Positions 1 to 11,250 of a stretch of DNA of 64,000 nt are shown here, piece by piece. A program made the translations under genes and the position numbers. The stretch is from positions 1 through 64,000 of the forward strand of contig SGPL01000067.1 in NCBI GenBank assembly GCA_004802705.1. Direction: 5' to 3'. Position 1 is the first letter of the stretch. Every line of letters begins with the position of its first letter. Under the pieces are notes generated by a model. That model searched no databases and was not told where the DNA came from. It saw only the letters and a list, made by a program, of their open reading frames with translations. This DNA is from Bondarzewia mesenterica. Taxonomy: Eukaryota > Basidiomycota > Agaricomycetes > Russulales > Bondarzewiaceae.

Positions 1-400
1 AAACATAAGAAAAACATAGAAAAAAAACATAGAAAAAACATAAGAAAAAACATAGGAACAAAACATAGAGCACCTAAACTTAGCACATAGTGAAATTTCA
101 CTACAAAGCAGTTGATAAAGTAAAAACTACCAGCCTATAGTAAAAACTATGGTAGTATTACTGTAGTCTAATGCGTAGTAAAGTTTCACTACGTACATAG
201 TGAAATCGAATCAGTTAATTAGATCACTTCTATTTTGCTGATGTTGTAGGATATAGTAAAACTAGCTGGGCAGCTACAAGTGGTTGTATTTCCAATGACA
301 CCATGCTGGAATTTTATCACTAGCAGCGAACAGATGATCATCTTATTCTTGATTTAGCATTAATATGTGTGAGTCAAACTTGAATAAAAACACACCAGAA
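1..400. repeat. AT-rich stretch with A-rich simple repeat and short palindromes
   Basis: The first 70 bases are an irregular repeat of an A-rich unit built on aaacata(g/a). Bases 88-103 are a perfect 16-bp palindrome (tagtgaaatttcacta), and 174-193 is a near-perfect palindrome of the same kind. Short tagtaaa motifs recur between them. I see no coding potential. The palindromes could be protein-binding sites or the remains of a transposon end; nothing here decides it. Confidence 0.5.
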
Positions 401-443
401 GCTCGAATATCAACTGGACATCCATCAGTACTCTGGCTGGCCA

Positions 444-2250
444 TTGAGGTTCAACAAGAAACTCATCTTCGACATATCCGACTTAGTGAAGCAAGATGCA
501 GGTGAGATGTTGGGTTCAATTGCCGAGGGATTGATGAGCAGCTGCTTCACCACAATCTCTCATCTCTCAACAGCCTCATTGCATAGGTCATCTATGTCCT
601 CATTGCCATTGTCATCATCTGTCAACACAAGCAGCTCTGCTTCAAAATCTTCCTCTGAGTCTTTCACTGCCATAGTGATCTCTTCATCCACCTCCAGATC
701 GGTAGCCTTCTTTTTGCCTTTGGCAGAAGAACTAGTTCTCTCAGAAGTACTCATGACTGCCGACACTAGATCAGCTTTGTTCGCTGATCTATGAGACTTC
801 TTAGCCTTAGCCTTCTTGGTCTCTGCCATGCTGACCTTTACTGGCAGGATCCTACTATCACTGGCTCGATATAATTTGAACATGACCAGGTCCTTCTCAT
901 CATTTTGAAGGTCCTGCCAGTGCTCGAGGAGCTTCATCAAGTCACTTTGAATGAGTTTCGATGACTCTTTGACAATAAAGTTGTCTGAAAAATATTCATC
1001 AGTGAGGTATTCTCCTCACTGTTCCTTCAATTCTCCCCAGGGAACAGATCCCTTAGGATTCCCACTGGCTTCTCCTACATGACCATTAGTGGCCATTTTA
1101 TATTGAGATTGAAATACCTACAGTACATGGTGGTCATCACGGCCCTCACCAAGCTCTTCATCTGCTTGAGATCAAAGGCTTTGTCCTTCACCAGCTCAGG
1201 CAGCAACATCCTGTCATCCTCAGTGGTGTTCAACTCCAGGATCAGCTTTCTCCTCTGCCTCTTCTTGGCACTTTCTTGTATCTCCTCATCCATATTTCTA
1301 GTCCCTAAGTGAGACGTCAAAATACCAGTATAGTTTATACCAAAGTTAGGTACTGACCAAAAACTTTGAAAGCATACTCTTCCTGTTCCTTCATGATTTC
1401 ACCAGTCCCTCATTCTGGCTAGGTTTTTGTGAAGTCTATAAAGCCATTGTCCTCATTAAATTCATGGCTGGGTGCATATTTAGATAGATCTATTGATATC
1501 ATTACCAATGAGGACACACTCATTGACAAATGACTGTTCTCTCATCTTTCACCATTGTTGCTGAGAGCACAAACACTTTCATATTCAGTTGCTGGTACAT
1601 CTGCCTAGCAAACTCCCTGATGTACTGGTTGGCCTTCTTGGCAAGGCTGTAAACATATTGATGAGAAGGTCTTCACTGAACAGATAAGCACTTATTCCCT
1701 CTGCCTTTTTGCTGGTGGCTGGGTAGAGTTTCACTTATCAGTGAGTTGCTGGTACTTGTCCATGTCCTCTTCCAATGTCCTGTCCCTCACTGCTCTAATG
1801 CCCTCCTGGTAGTGGGCAATATAGTCCTGGGACTTCTTCCAGCTGACCCATGTTGCTCGAAAATGTAGACATTAATATCTTTACATTTAAGAAACTTGAG
1901 AACCTCTAGTGGGGTCCATCAGCGAACATACAAAATCTTGTCCTTCTTCTTCATCTTAGGCATTTTTGCCTCGAAGAACTCATGCATGGACTTCAGCCAA
2001 CATGGTTAGTATGAATGGGTGCAAAAAGTGATGAGGATACATCACGGACCTTCTGAAGGGCACAGGCATATTGTGCATATTTCAGAGGTTGGTGGGGAAC
2101 CTGTTCCTTCAGCCTGTCACTTGTTGTCATCAATGTCTATCTGATTTCCATGGACTGTCGGACATTTGGCTTTGCCTTTCACCAAGAGTCTCAGTTCTTT
2201 TCTAATTCTTTCTTTTCCACCTCACTGAAGGTTGCGTTGGTAGCATCCAT
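444..2250 (-). pseudogene. Unidentified decayed coding relic
   Basis: Read leftward from an ATG at 2250-2248, this stretch keeps coding character with several frameshifts and stops. Open pieces lie at 1320-1075 and 940-560. The first contains a basic segment (KKRQRRKL) followed by an acidic-basic helical stretch. The second has a Lys-rich patch (KKAKAKKS), then a Ser-rich linker and a strongly acidic tail (TDDDNGNEDIDDL), so the ancestor may have been a nuclear protein. Between 2000 and 1500 I can follow pieces such as ANQYIREFARQMYQQL by switching frame. I do not recognise the family. Its position upstream of the dioxygenase/KDZ pair and its similar decay suggest a transposon-borne gene, which is inference. 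Confidence 0.4.
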
Positions 2251-3689
2251 TTTGTACAAGTTCACCAGAGATATGGAGTGGAATTTAGGTTAAGGTGAGA
2301 GTTGATAGGGAAGAATATGGAAGAGATTACTCTAGGCCCAGGAAGAAGAAGCTTTGTATTTAAATTTAGATGACTAAGATGTACTCCCAGGTCTTGGCAA
2401 CATAGATCATCCAGCCACACATCACTTTAGGTGGTGAGAATGACAGTCTCATCATTCGTCAACATCACCAGTGGCCTCGGTGAGAAGTAATACTCTCTTT
2501 TCCCTTGCATTTTCAAAAATCACAACACCATGTAAGCCCCAGACAATTGCCCAAGAAACCTATGTCAATCTTACAAAATAAATCAAAGTGATTGGGCAGG
2601 GTCAACACATTTTTCCCTCTCTTAACAGTTGTGCTGCTGCTAATAAGCACTGTTGTGCATGAGAGGAACAGTGACACATCATCAAATCGTTCAGCTCAGC
2701 TCACCCTCACTTTATTCAACACAGACCTGTCAAATTTATAATGACTATAAGGAGTAAAAATCCTTGTTTTCAGACTGAAAACACCCTTTTTATCATTGAT
2801 GTCAGATTCATTCACACTAATAAGATGCATGCTGAATTCTAATCCATATCCTCAATTACTGACTGCTGATGTCCATATGAGATGGCATTATGTGTCAGAA
2901 TTCTGACTTTATGCATTATATATATTTCATTATTATTTTGCATTGTAGAAGAAGAGCAGGAAGTACTCATGTTAGTAAAGTGGCCAAATATTGCAACCAC
3001 TGTAGTTACCAGATCTGACCATGCCTCAATTTGGAACAACACACAACACAATGACTACTATATATTCTTCACACTCACCTTTTTACCTCACTCAGTATTT
3101 ACTCCAGATTAACAAACACTAAGCTGAGCATAACCTGTGAGCCTGTGTATAAATCAATTCTCATGCTCATCGAGCAAGTGCTATTTGTGACTCCCTGTGA
3201 TGGTACTAGCAACCAATTTTGAAAGATAATCATACTTGCTATGCCAGCTCATCACCCTTCCTCCTATCTTTCTACATCAACAGGCTAGTCATGAGCCAGC
3301 CTGACTCCACCAAAGACCAACAGCCATCATAATAGATGCTGGGGCTCACAGAGCAGCTTGCCAATCATATTGAGCATAATCTGCGTGAAAAGCTTGCTAG
3401 TCAGTGAAAACCTGAAATGGTATCTTCGTGGATCGCAACATTCCTGCTCTCTGTAAGGCTGCTGTTTGAGTGTGACATCATTGCAGCAATTGCATCCCCA
3501 AGTAAGCATATAGAATGTTTCATTGATTTGGAATGCTGAATAGGCTGCAGTCATGTTAAATTGGGATCTCTAGTGATATGCCAGATGGGTTCATATAGGG
3601 GCATGCTGACCCAGTGAGGGCACTGAAGCTGCACTAGAGAAAAGGTATCCGCTGTTGTATCTTAAACTGCTACCCATTTATTGCTCACC
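2251..3689. other. Decayed repeat DNA, no gene recognised
   Basis: Open stretches here are short (under 80 codons), lie on both strands, and show no family motif I recognise. Composition and CpG scarcity match the surrounding relics. The right part may include the N-terminal exons of the following dioxygenase relic, but I could not follow them. Confidence 0.4.
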
Positions 3690-4590
3690 GGCAATGATCA
3701 TCGATAAGCATAGCATTGTCGGGACCTGGTATCTTCTAGGCATAGTGACTGAAAAAAGACAGGTGTGTATTCACTGAGCAGTCTCCCTGCCTTTGTTGAT
3801 TCTCTCTAGGCTATTATGTGGGCGGTAATAGTGAATGTCTCACCGATGCACCTGCTGAAGCCGGCTAGCAACTGGAGGTCTGAATCTAATTTTTTTACTG
3901 TTGCTGACACCGATGCCTATACTAGCATAGCTCCTAGCACTGTAGAGATGTTAGCAGGATGATTCAAGCAGGTACATGATGTGAGGGTTCCTCGGTGAAT
4001 TTCTGTGAGTGTCTTAACAATGATTGCAGTTGCCTGAACATAAAATGAGACTATCAGCGAGCCTCAAGGACAAGTACTCCAGGTTAGGGTGTCGCCAATG
4101 GCTCACTAATTTTGCCAAATCAACAGCCTTGCTCAACGCCATTTTGAGCCTCATCTATCTTGAACAGTATCACTGTAGATTGCAATCCATCAGGAAGCTC
4201 TGTGAGATGAACTCTCTCACTGACATAGGTTGCCGATGGCCATCGGTCTTCACAAGAGTCTTGCTGATTGCTCAGAGGTTGTGTCCCCCACACTGAGATA
4301 GCTAAGCAAGACATGAGTGGTATGACCTATTGACTACCATCAGACCTTATAGAAATGCTGTGTTGGAACTCCCTGACAGCATCACCTTTCAATATAACTC
4401 GGGGATGATAGTCGGGATTTGTAGAAGGGTGTTTGCTCATTCAGTGTCAGAGGTCAACGGCAAGAGGGTTTGCATTGCCTCCTTTATGAGGGACAATGTG
4501 CATGAGCGGCAGGGGATAAAGCTAGCAAAATGGATAGAATTTGGCACCTATGGTATCATTGTTGACAGTGAGCAGCCATCTGGTGATTAA
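3690..4590 (+). pseudogene. TET/JBP-like 2-oxoglutarate/Fe(II) dioxygenase, decayed
   Basis: TET/JBP enzymes oxidise the methyl group of 5-methylcytosine or thymine in DNA using Fe(II) and 2-oxoglutarate. An N-terminal block (IIDKHSIVGTWYLLGIVTEK) reads at about 3703-3765. From 4024 one frame runs to 4590. It holds a helical region (SASLKDKYSRLGCRQWL), then CPPH-stop-D at 4282-4299, which I read as the iron-binding HxD box with its middle codon changed to TGA. RHEWYDLL follows, then Y-x-S-G-M-I-V-G-I, a distal histidine in FAHSV, and an arginine in KRVCIASFMRDNV where the 2-oxoglutarate-binding Arg belongs. The block order fits the family as I know it from agaricomycetes. Two in-frame stops and a frameshift upstream make it a pseudogene. 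It points the same way as the KDZ transposase that follows, an association described for fungal TET/JBP genes. The family call is from motif reading, not a search. Confidence 0.68.
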
Positions 4591-4899
4591 TGTTTATAGG
4601 TAGAGCCAGCTCATTGTATTTCCTCACTGATACAGGTCATGCATTTAGGTTTTGCAAGTTTGATGTTGCCAGACCAGCGAGCTGTCATCTGAGCTCAGTC
4701 TTATATCATTGCTTACATCATTAAAATATATAGAATGTGTCATTTAAGCAATCTGTTTCCCAATCATTTGCTGTCATTTCACAATACCATGAGATCAGGT
4801 AAGAGAAAGTACATACAACCTAAGGTCGTACGAGTCATCTATTGATAGAAGTGAACCAGTTTTGGAGTCAAGGAGATCAAGATCACTGTCCCCAACCTG

Positions 4900-7800
4900 C
4901 CAGGATGTCTTTCTTTGCTAGTGAAGGCTCCATTAGCTCCAGTACCTCTGCCAAACTATAACCTCAATGTGAATCTCGACAGAGTGACTAAAGATACTTT
5001 CATAAGGTGAAAATGAAAGGGCAAGGTTAGTCATCAAACCATGCCTATTGCCGAGCAAGAATTAAAGAGTTGGCAGAGTCAAAATGATTATATATGAGAC
5101 TGGCTGCCTAGAATCAGTGAATATCTGGATCACATCCTGTCAATGGAATGCCCAGAGGTGGAGAGATGTTGTGCCATTTGTAATGCTGTGGAAGGCACCT
5201 GGTAGTGCCTTGACTGTTTTGGCTAGCCGATGTTGTGCACAGCATGTTGCAGAGAGTCTCATTGGTGAACACCTTTTCATCGGATCAAGCAGTGAATGGG
5301 GTCCTACTTTGCACTAGTCTGGTTGCATCAGGCTGAAGTCACAGTTCATCTCAGGCATAGTGGAGACCCATGCTCCGTCGACATGATACTGACAGCAGGA
5401 AGGTCTGACTGGCCAGAAGTCATTATTAGTAGTGAGGAGGAATGGGAGATAGAAGATGATCAGGGATTCCCTGTCCTAGATGATAGTCAACAGCTTGCTC
5501 CCAAGGTGGATACATTAGGTGCTCCCATCATGACTATCGTTGATTGATCAGGAGTGCACCAAATTAGCATTCACTGATGTCAGTGTCGAGGCTCACTGTT
5601 GGTGGACATCCAGCTTCTTCACATGGGCTTATATCTAACAAGCTACAAGGATCCGAAGACTGTATTTACTTTTCAAGTCTTTGATGATTTCTTGGTGGAC
5701 AATCTTGAGTGCAAGACCACGGTGATGAGCTTTCACATATGGTGGTGGTAGGTCATGAGAGTTTCTAAGTGTGCCTCCCTTCCACTGATGCTTTCATTCT
5801 TCAGAACTGATATCAGGAGCTCCTCTGAGTGTCCTGACAATGGAGGCATCTGAAGCTCAGGAAGTGGCATGAGTTTGGACATCAGCCGGTAAGTACCCCT
5901 GGTCTTGGTGACTTGGCTCTATTTTGTCTGACATGTCCCCAATCAGGATTTAATTTGCTTGATGACTGGTACAATGATGAAGAGACATATAAAATCCTTC
6001 GACAGCTACTGAATCAATAAACTCATAGTTTTTATTGTCGGCAACAGGTGGAAATACATGAAGAGTTTTGTAATAGATGGAAACTTCTCAGTGGAGCACC
6101 TGAAGATGAGAAACCCTTGAGATGATGTAATTCTTATGGATGAAGCTCAGTACATGGTGGGGGATGCACTATATAAGCAACATCTTGAAGAGGCAAAAGA
6201 GATAAAAGAGGCAAGTTTATGGACTTTTTGCCGGTCTTGCCGAGAGCTCAAGTGTCTACAGATATCATCTTGCAACAATTATTGGGCAGTGAATTAGGCC
6301 AATGCTGACCGACATAACCTAGAGGCCACTGGCATCAGTGCTATGGCCTGTGCAAGACATGGATGCTTCTGTCCCCACTCTGTTGTGGACTTTCAGAAGG
6401 GTGAAAGGTGATTGGGCAAAGCCTCTGTCTCCGGATCTTGCTAATCACTGGTGATAGGCAAATGAACATGGATTACTCCTTGAGTGGTGCATTCAAGATT
6501 CTCAGCAACATATCTGAAGCTCTAATCATGTATAATATTATGTATCAGTATAGTGTACATCTTCGCTGATTGTTCACTGAGAGCACCTACCTCACCATGC
6601 CAGAAGGCTTGAAGATCATCAAGGGCATTAGCATGTGGCACATCCATGGTCACTAAGACCAGTGCTTCTGCTGATTCTACCCCAGATTTATCAAAGGCGT
6701 GGCACTAGTCGATGGCAAAATCATTGAAATACTTTGGGCACCTCTAAACCAAATCTCAGGTAGCACCTGGACCATGGCTACCTCCCATCAGTGAGAGACA
6801 TTGGATGCCCATATGGCTGACTTTAATTGGAAGAAATGGATCTGCATAAGTGAGTGAATCAATTTATTCAATTTTAGAATATAGAAAGCTGCAGATTTTC
6901 TAGTCTCATCCATTTGTAAAAAATATCTGAAGGCCAAGGTGGCCTTTGCTGACAGTCAAGAGGCATTCACTAATCTAATGTTGGTGGCAAATGCTATGCT
7001 GATTGCCGAGTGAACATTGTAGGAGGAGGCTGCCTTTACTAGCCACGACAGCCATCCAGAATGGTTAGATATCTATGATGTTGCTAAGGCCGAAGAGTGA
7101 GCAATATTATTCAGATTCTCTTCCCTCTATTGATCATGTTGCAGTGCCAGGGAGAGCNGCTTACNAGTTGAATCTCACGGAGTTGGAAAAGGAGAATAGA
7201 NAANACCTGCTTCNTNGCANTGNAGNCTGGCTCTCGACAGNGCTNAAAATNNAAGAAGCACAGTATGTGTATTCTGATTGCATTNNAATTAGGTGCTCAA
7301 AGTCAGACAGGATATCACTGATNGCTNGAGTTCNCNGATTGTCTTNNNGANCATCTNCNGAGGCCTTNTTGGAAATAGAAGATGCTCNGNGANGGCTGNA
7401 AGCCAANATTGCNAAATTTNACCANGATGCTGTTNCCTATNTCNGNGAGATCNAAGACCCTGGAGAATNGCAGGACCTACCAGNGGATGTCCATCTTGAT
7501 CTTGTTTCAGACAGTAAGAATGACATTAGCAAATCAGAAGTGGCTCAGAATGTTGTCGGTAAAACTGTTATTACCGAAAAAAATGTCCCTCTTCCTCCCC
7601 TCAATTTTTGATCTAGCAAAGTGCATGGAAAAGGGACTGGAATGTATGGCGAAGCAGGAACTCAAGCTCAGAAAAGGCCAGGCCAATAATGCACTCCATC
7701 ACATATAGATTGCTCTCAGCTATAAATTCTTTTTATTCTAAAACTCCGTTCGACAGGCAAAGAGCCAGAGGAAGAAAACTCGAACTTAGAATGAGGTCAC

Positions 7801-8388
7801 TGCATTGAAAGGGAATGTCAGAGAATATGCTCAGATCTACTCAGCATGTTGACTCATGATGCTCTATCTCGAGGCAGATAATGACATTTTAACCATGTAC
7901 AAGGAGTTAGATCTAGAACATCTAAAGGTGAGCATGGCCATCTTCAACCCCAGCAAGCCGGGGTACAGAAAGATGAGCTTGGCTTGATTTTGGAATATGG
8001 ATGTCGATCGAGACATTGAAGGAAATGGATGGATGGAAGAATGTAAATTCATTAATGCCATTGGTGACGCGTTCACCAACACCTTTGTGACCACACTAGC
8101 AGACACAATACTTACTCCCCTCAGTTTACAGAGTTTACTGGCTTTGTGTGAAGGCCCTTAAGGATAGGTGGCAGGAGCAAGTCATGTTACTTGCCCAAGA
8201 GATGGAATGGACGGTTCATTCACTCAAGGCCAAGACAGATACCTGGGGATCTCTTATAGAGAGCTTTGATATCAGCGAGCATTCAGGGCATCATGCTTAT
8301 GTGGCCAGACAATAGGCAATGTGGAACAGATTTAGACTTCAGGCTATGGATGAATTTAATAAGGTGAAACTTAGGAGACAATAGGATT
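4900..8388 (+). pseudogene. KDZ transposase with CxC-type zinc-binding N-terminus, decayed
   Basis: KDZ (Kyakuja-Dileera-Zisupton) transposases cut and paste large DNA transposons. The N-terminal cysteine cluster is seen across frames at about 5150-5330: C-x2-C, then CLDCFG, then CTACC, then WLHQAEVTVHLRHSGDPCS. The segment SYKDPKTVFTF...DDFLVDNLECKT (about 5640-5720) follows. The core has CARHGCFCPHSVVDFQKGER (about 6350-6410), ALIMYNIMYQY (6516-6548), EGLKIIKGISMWHIHGH (to 6653) with a TAA in place of Gln, and DGKIIEILWAPLNQISGST (6711-6770). The C-terminal coiled region (DRWQEQVMLLAQEMEW and onward) ends at a TAG near 8386. The Asp expected in the YD-x-x-C-Q box is Asn at 6534-6536. Ambiguous bases cluster at 7160-7460. 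Many stops and frame changes show it is dead. Confidence 0.85.
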
Positions 8389-8404
8389 TACATGTATCTA
8401 CGAC

Positions 8405-9183
8405 TAGCTAATGTCTATCAGAACCCCTTTCTAACTGTTCTATCTCCTTCTTCTTCTGCTGGATTGCCTGTTTTGTGATATCTAATGCTCGCTGAGCCTC
8501 AGCGAGGGCTCGATCAACTTCAGGAACAATGTCTAGAGCAGACATTATCTTTGGATTTATTAATACATGCACATATGGTGATGGAGCTGAGACTCACCAG
8601 ACTGACAATGTTCTTATGATAGCCACTATCTCTTCTGCCATATTTGGTACAGGCAGGGTCAGTGGCAGGGTTAGCAATTAAGATGCATGCACCCACCAGC
8701 AGACTGCTTGTAGGTCAAGTGTGAAGTTGGGGGTCAGGACAAGATAAGGATCTAGCAGTGGGCTGATGGTCTCCACATACTGCCAGAAGAGTAATCCAAT
8801 GATCGCTGGAGCCTGGATTGTTTTACCGGCAAGCTCGAGTCTCCCAAGGTATGTTGCAAAATTAACCTTGATGAGAGTAAGAATGGGTCAGAATGATTAT
8901 ATTGACTTGCCAATTACTGTAATGCACCATTGTGCTAATGCTGCAGTATATCAGGATCACCATTGGCAGGAAAATGAGCAATCATTTACTAAAATTGGTG
9001 GGCATAATCATCCCAATCAGCAATAGTGTGAATAGTGTGGATGAGAGGAAGATTCTCCATTTCATAGTCTAAGTCGAGTATGTGCTGCATAAGAGTGAGA
9101 TGATGAATGCGATGCAGGGGATGGAAGGGCAGAAAGACAACACTGAGATGGTCAAATCTGCCCAGTGGATGATACAGCAATCA
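8405..9183 (-). pseudogene. Unidentified minus-strand ORF relic downstream of KDZ
   Basis: Reading leftward from about 9180, the protein can be followed through several frame changes. It contains a first open block to 8989 ending in TIADWDDYAHQF, a segment FPANGDPDILQH, then hydrophobic stretches. It ends in a clean helical tail from an ATG at 8544 (MSALDIVPEVDRALAEAQRA onward) rich in Lys, Gln and Glu, stopping near 8410. It converges tail-to-tail on the KDZ relic with about 20 bp between them. I do not recognise a domain. The position suggests a passenger gene of the same transposon or of a neighbouring one; this is inference. Confidence 0.4.
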
Positions 9184-9352
9184 CTGAGATCATTGTATGG
9201 CAATCACTGAGGATAGCATTTGACAATTACTGAAAGGATAATAAGGCACTCGCCGAGACCATCTCAAGGCACTCACCATGACCATCTCAAGGCAATCACT
9301 GAGACTATCTCATGGCATTCACTCAGGTCATCTCATGGCACCCGCTGAGATT
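9165..9352. repeat. 23-bp tandem array
   Basis: About eight units of a 23-bp repeat. Four successive units start at 9261, 9284, 9307 and 9330, exactly 23 bp apart, each beginning atctca(a/t)ggca and continuing with a cactga/cactca core. Units at the left end (from about 9165) are more divergent and vary by a base in length. No palindrome or spacer structure is present, so it is a minisatellite and not a CRISPR array. Confidence 0.8.
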
Positions 9353-10400
9353 ATNATATGGCTATGGCCAAGATCATCTTTAGCAGTCACCAATTTGATC
9401 ACTGGTGATTGCCTGGATCAATAGCTGTCACCAGTGGAATCCAATCTTTNATATGATGAGGCTGTTGTGATCTTGCTTTCTACCATNTCCTACAGACAAG
9501 ACTTGCTATACTACATTTCCCTCTGTCTTAGGGATATCACATATCANGTTCCTCTCATCTNGACAGGGCTTTTAGACCAGGTGTTCTTCCTNAGTATTAA
9601 GGCTGAAGTTGTATNTAGCTTACATCGATCAAGTTGATTGCACTGAATGTCAGCATTGAATTTTCTGCAGGATGCAGCTTCATCAATCATTAGATCTGTC
9701 TGGCTGCCCATTCGACATCCCAGTAAACATCAAAGTGGTNGTAGCATGGGTCATCNACTTTTGTGAAAATAGACATATTGGCCTTTTTAGCATGTCCTCA
9801 TTTGCCAACATTCCCAACACAAATGTAGGGATCAAAATCTATATCCCNAAGTAGTGGTTGCTCGGGTCNGTGGTAAAAGTCTTTCTGTTGCTGGCAAGAT
9901 ATTCAGTAGCTATCNGCAATCTGGTAAGTCATATGATATAGTTTATCGACTCATGATCCACTGACTTTGAGAACATTTCAGCCACCGGCAGCAGCAGCTG
10001 AGGTTGCGATGATGAGTGTGNAGATGATGGTGAGCTCGNNGACCAGCCGCAGTAGGTCTACAAGAGAGGAGAGAAAGCAACTGTGGGATGAAATTGTGGT
10101 GGCAGCTGAGCTTGCTGAAGCTAAGCTGATGGACCATATGGTGAAACTAGAGAAGAAGCTTGCTAGAAGGGCAGTGTAAATAAAAATTATTATAATAGTA
10201 TCTTATGATATCTGGTGTCCATGTCTAAACTACTTATTGATATCACACAGTCTTTAAGGAATCAAGTGTCAGTCTCCTTGTTATAGCTATTTGCATGACA
10301 GTCTCCACAGNNNTCAGAGTCATAATCATGCTCAAATTCTCTTGCTGAATAACTGGGCAGAGGATAGTTTAGTACTAGTTTGCAGATAAATGAAAGTTGT
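9353..10400. other. Decayed coding fragments, unidentified
   Basis: Plus-strand open pieces lie at 9434-9637, 9672-9854 and 9967-10179. The last encodes a Lys/Glu-rich helical segment (EEKLAEAKLMDHMVK-like) ending in a stop at 10177-10179. None carries a motif I can assign. Single ambiguous bases are scattered throughout, as in the rest of the repeat compartment. Confidence 0.3.
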
Positions 10401-11250
10401 TTTTATAGTAACCTGGGTCCAACTATATCTAACAATGTGTGATGACCTAGTACAACAATAGTGCAAGCTGGGCCTAGCTATCTAAGGCTGTGGGCAAGGA
10501 TTCACTATAATTATGGAGTGAGCTAGGCCCACCCATCTCAGATCATCAGCAAGCACCCACATCAAAGTGGAGTGAGCTGGGCCCACNCATCTCAGACTAT
10601 CAGCAACCCAGCATGAATTTGAATTGAGCTAGGCTCAATGTCTCAGACTATCGGCGAGGACTAACTGTAATATTGCAGTGAGCTGGGTNTAGCTATCTNA
10701 GTCCGTCAGTGATGACCTAGCATATTGGNGTGACTTGAGCCCAGCCATGTGAGACTATCAGTGAATACCCACTATAAAAGTGGGGTGACTTGGNCNNNAT
10801 GGTCTGAGACTGTCAGTGAGGACTCAGCATGAATTTGGGTTGAGCTGGGCTCAGCCATGTGAGACCATCAGCAAGGACCCACTATAAAAGTAGGGTGACC
10901 TAGGCCCAATNGTCTGAGACTGTCAGTAAGAACTTCTCATAATAATAGGATGACCTNGGCCCAGTTNTAGCTAATAGTCAATGGCCAGCACTAGGCCCAG
11001 CAGCCTTCATTGGTCACCGCTAGCCGAGCATATTATTGTTGGGGTCGCCGTCAGTCGGCNGTGGTCCTGGGCCCAACTGTTGCCAATGTAGGCCTTCAGC
11101 TAGTNGTGAATCAATATCTATGCTGGGCCCAACNATTGCTGTCAGCTACACTAATTCTGGGCCCAACGGTATAATACTGTCAGTNGTAGCTAGTTGGGCC
11201 CAGGTCTGCTNGATAGTCTCTGTCAGTGAGAATGCATGTTTGGCTAATCC
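10400..11250. repeat. About 54-bp tandem array (satellite-like)
   Basis: Some fifteen degenerate units built on gtgagctgggcccanccatctcagactatcag followed by a variable caaggacccactat part (quoted in pieces: gtgagctgggccca, catctcagactatcag). Units begin at about 10518, 10572, 10624, 10678 and 10730, a period of 52-54 bp. The reverse complement of the same core recurs as 56-bp units at 46.7-47.1 kb, and in the same orientation at 49.7-49.85 kb, so this array belongs to the same repeat family as the palindrome there. Confidence 0.75.

Noticed and set aside
9165..11250. Possible CRISPR arrays
   Set aside because: The units are contiguous with no unique spacers and drift in sequence; these are minisatellites in a eukaryotic genome.
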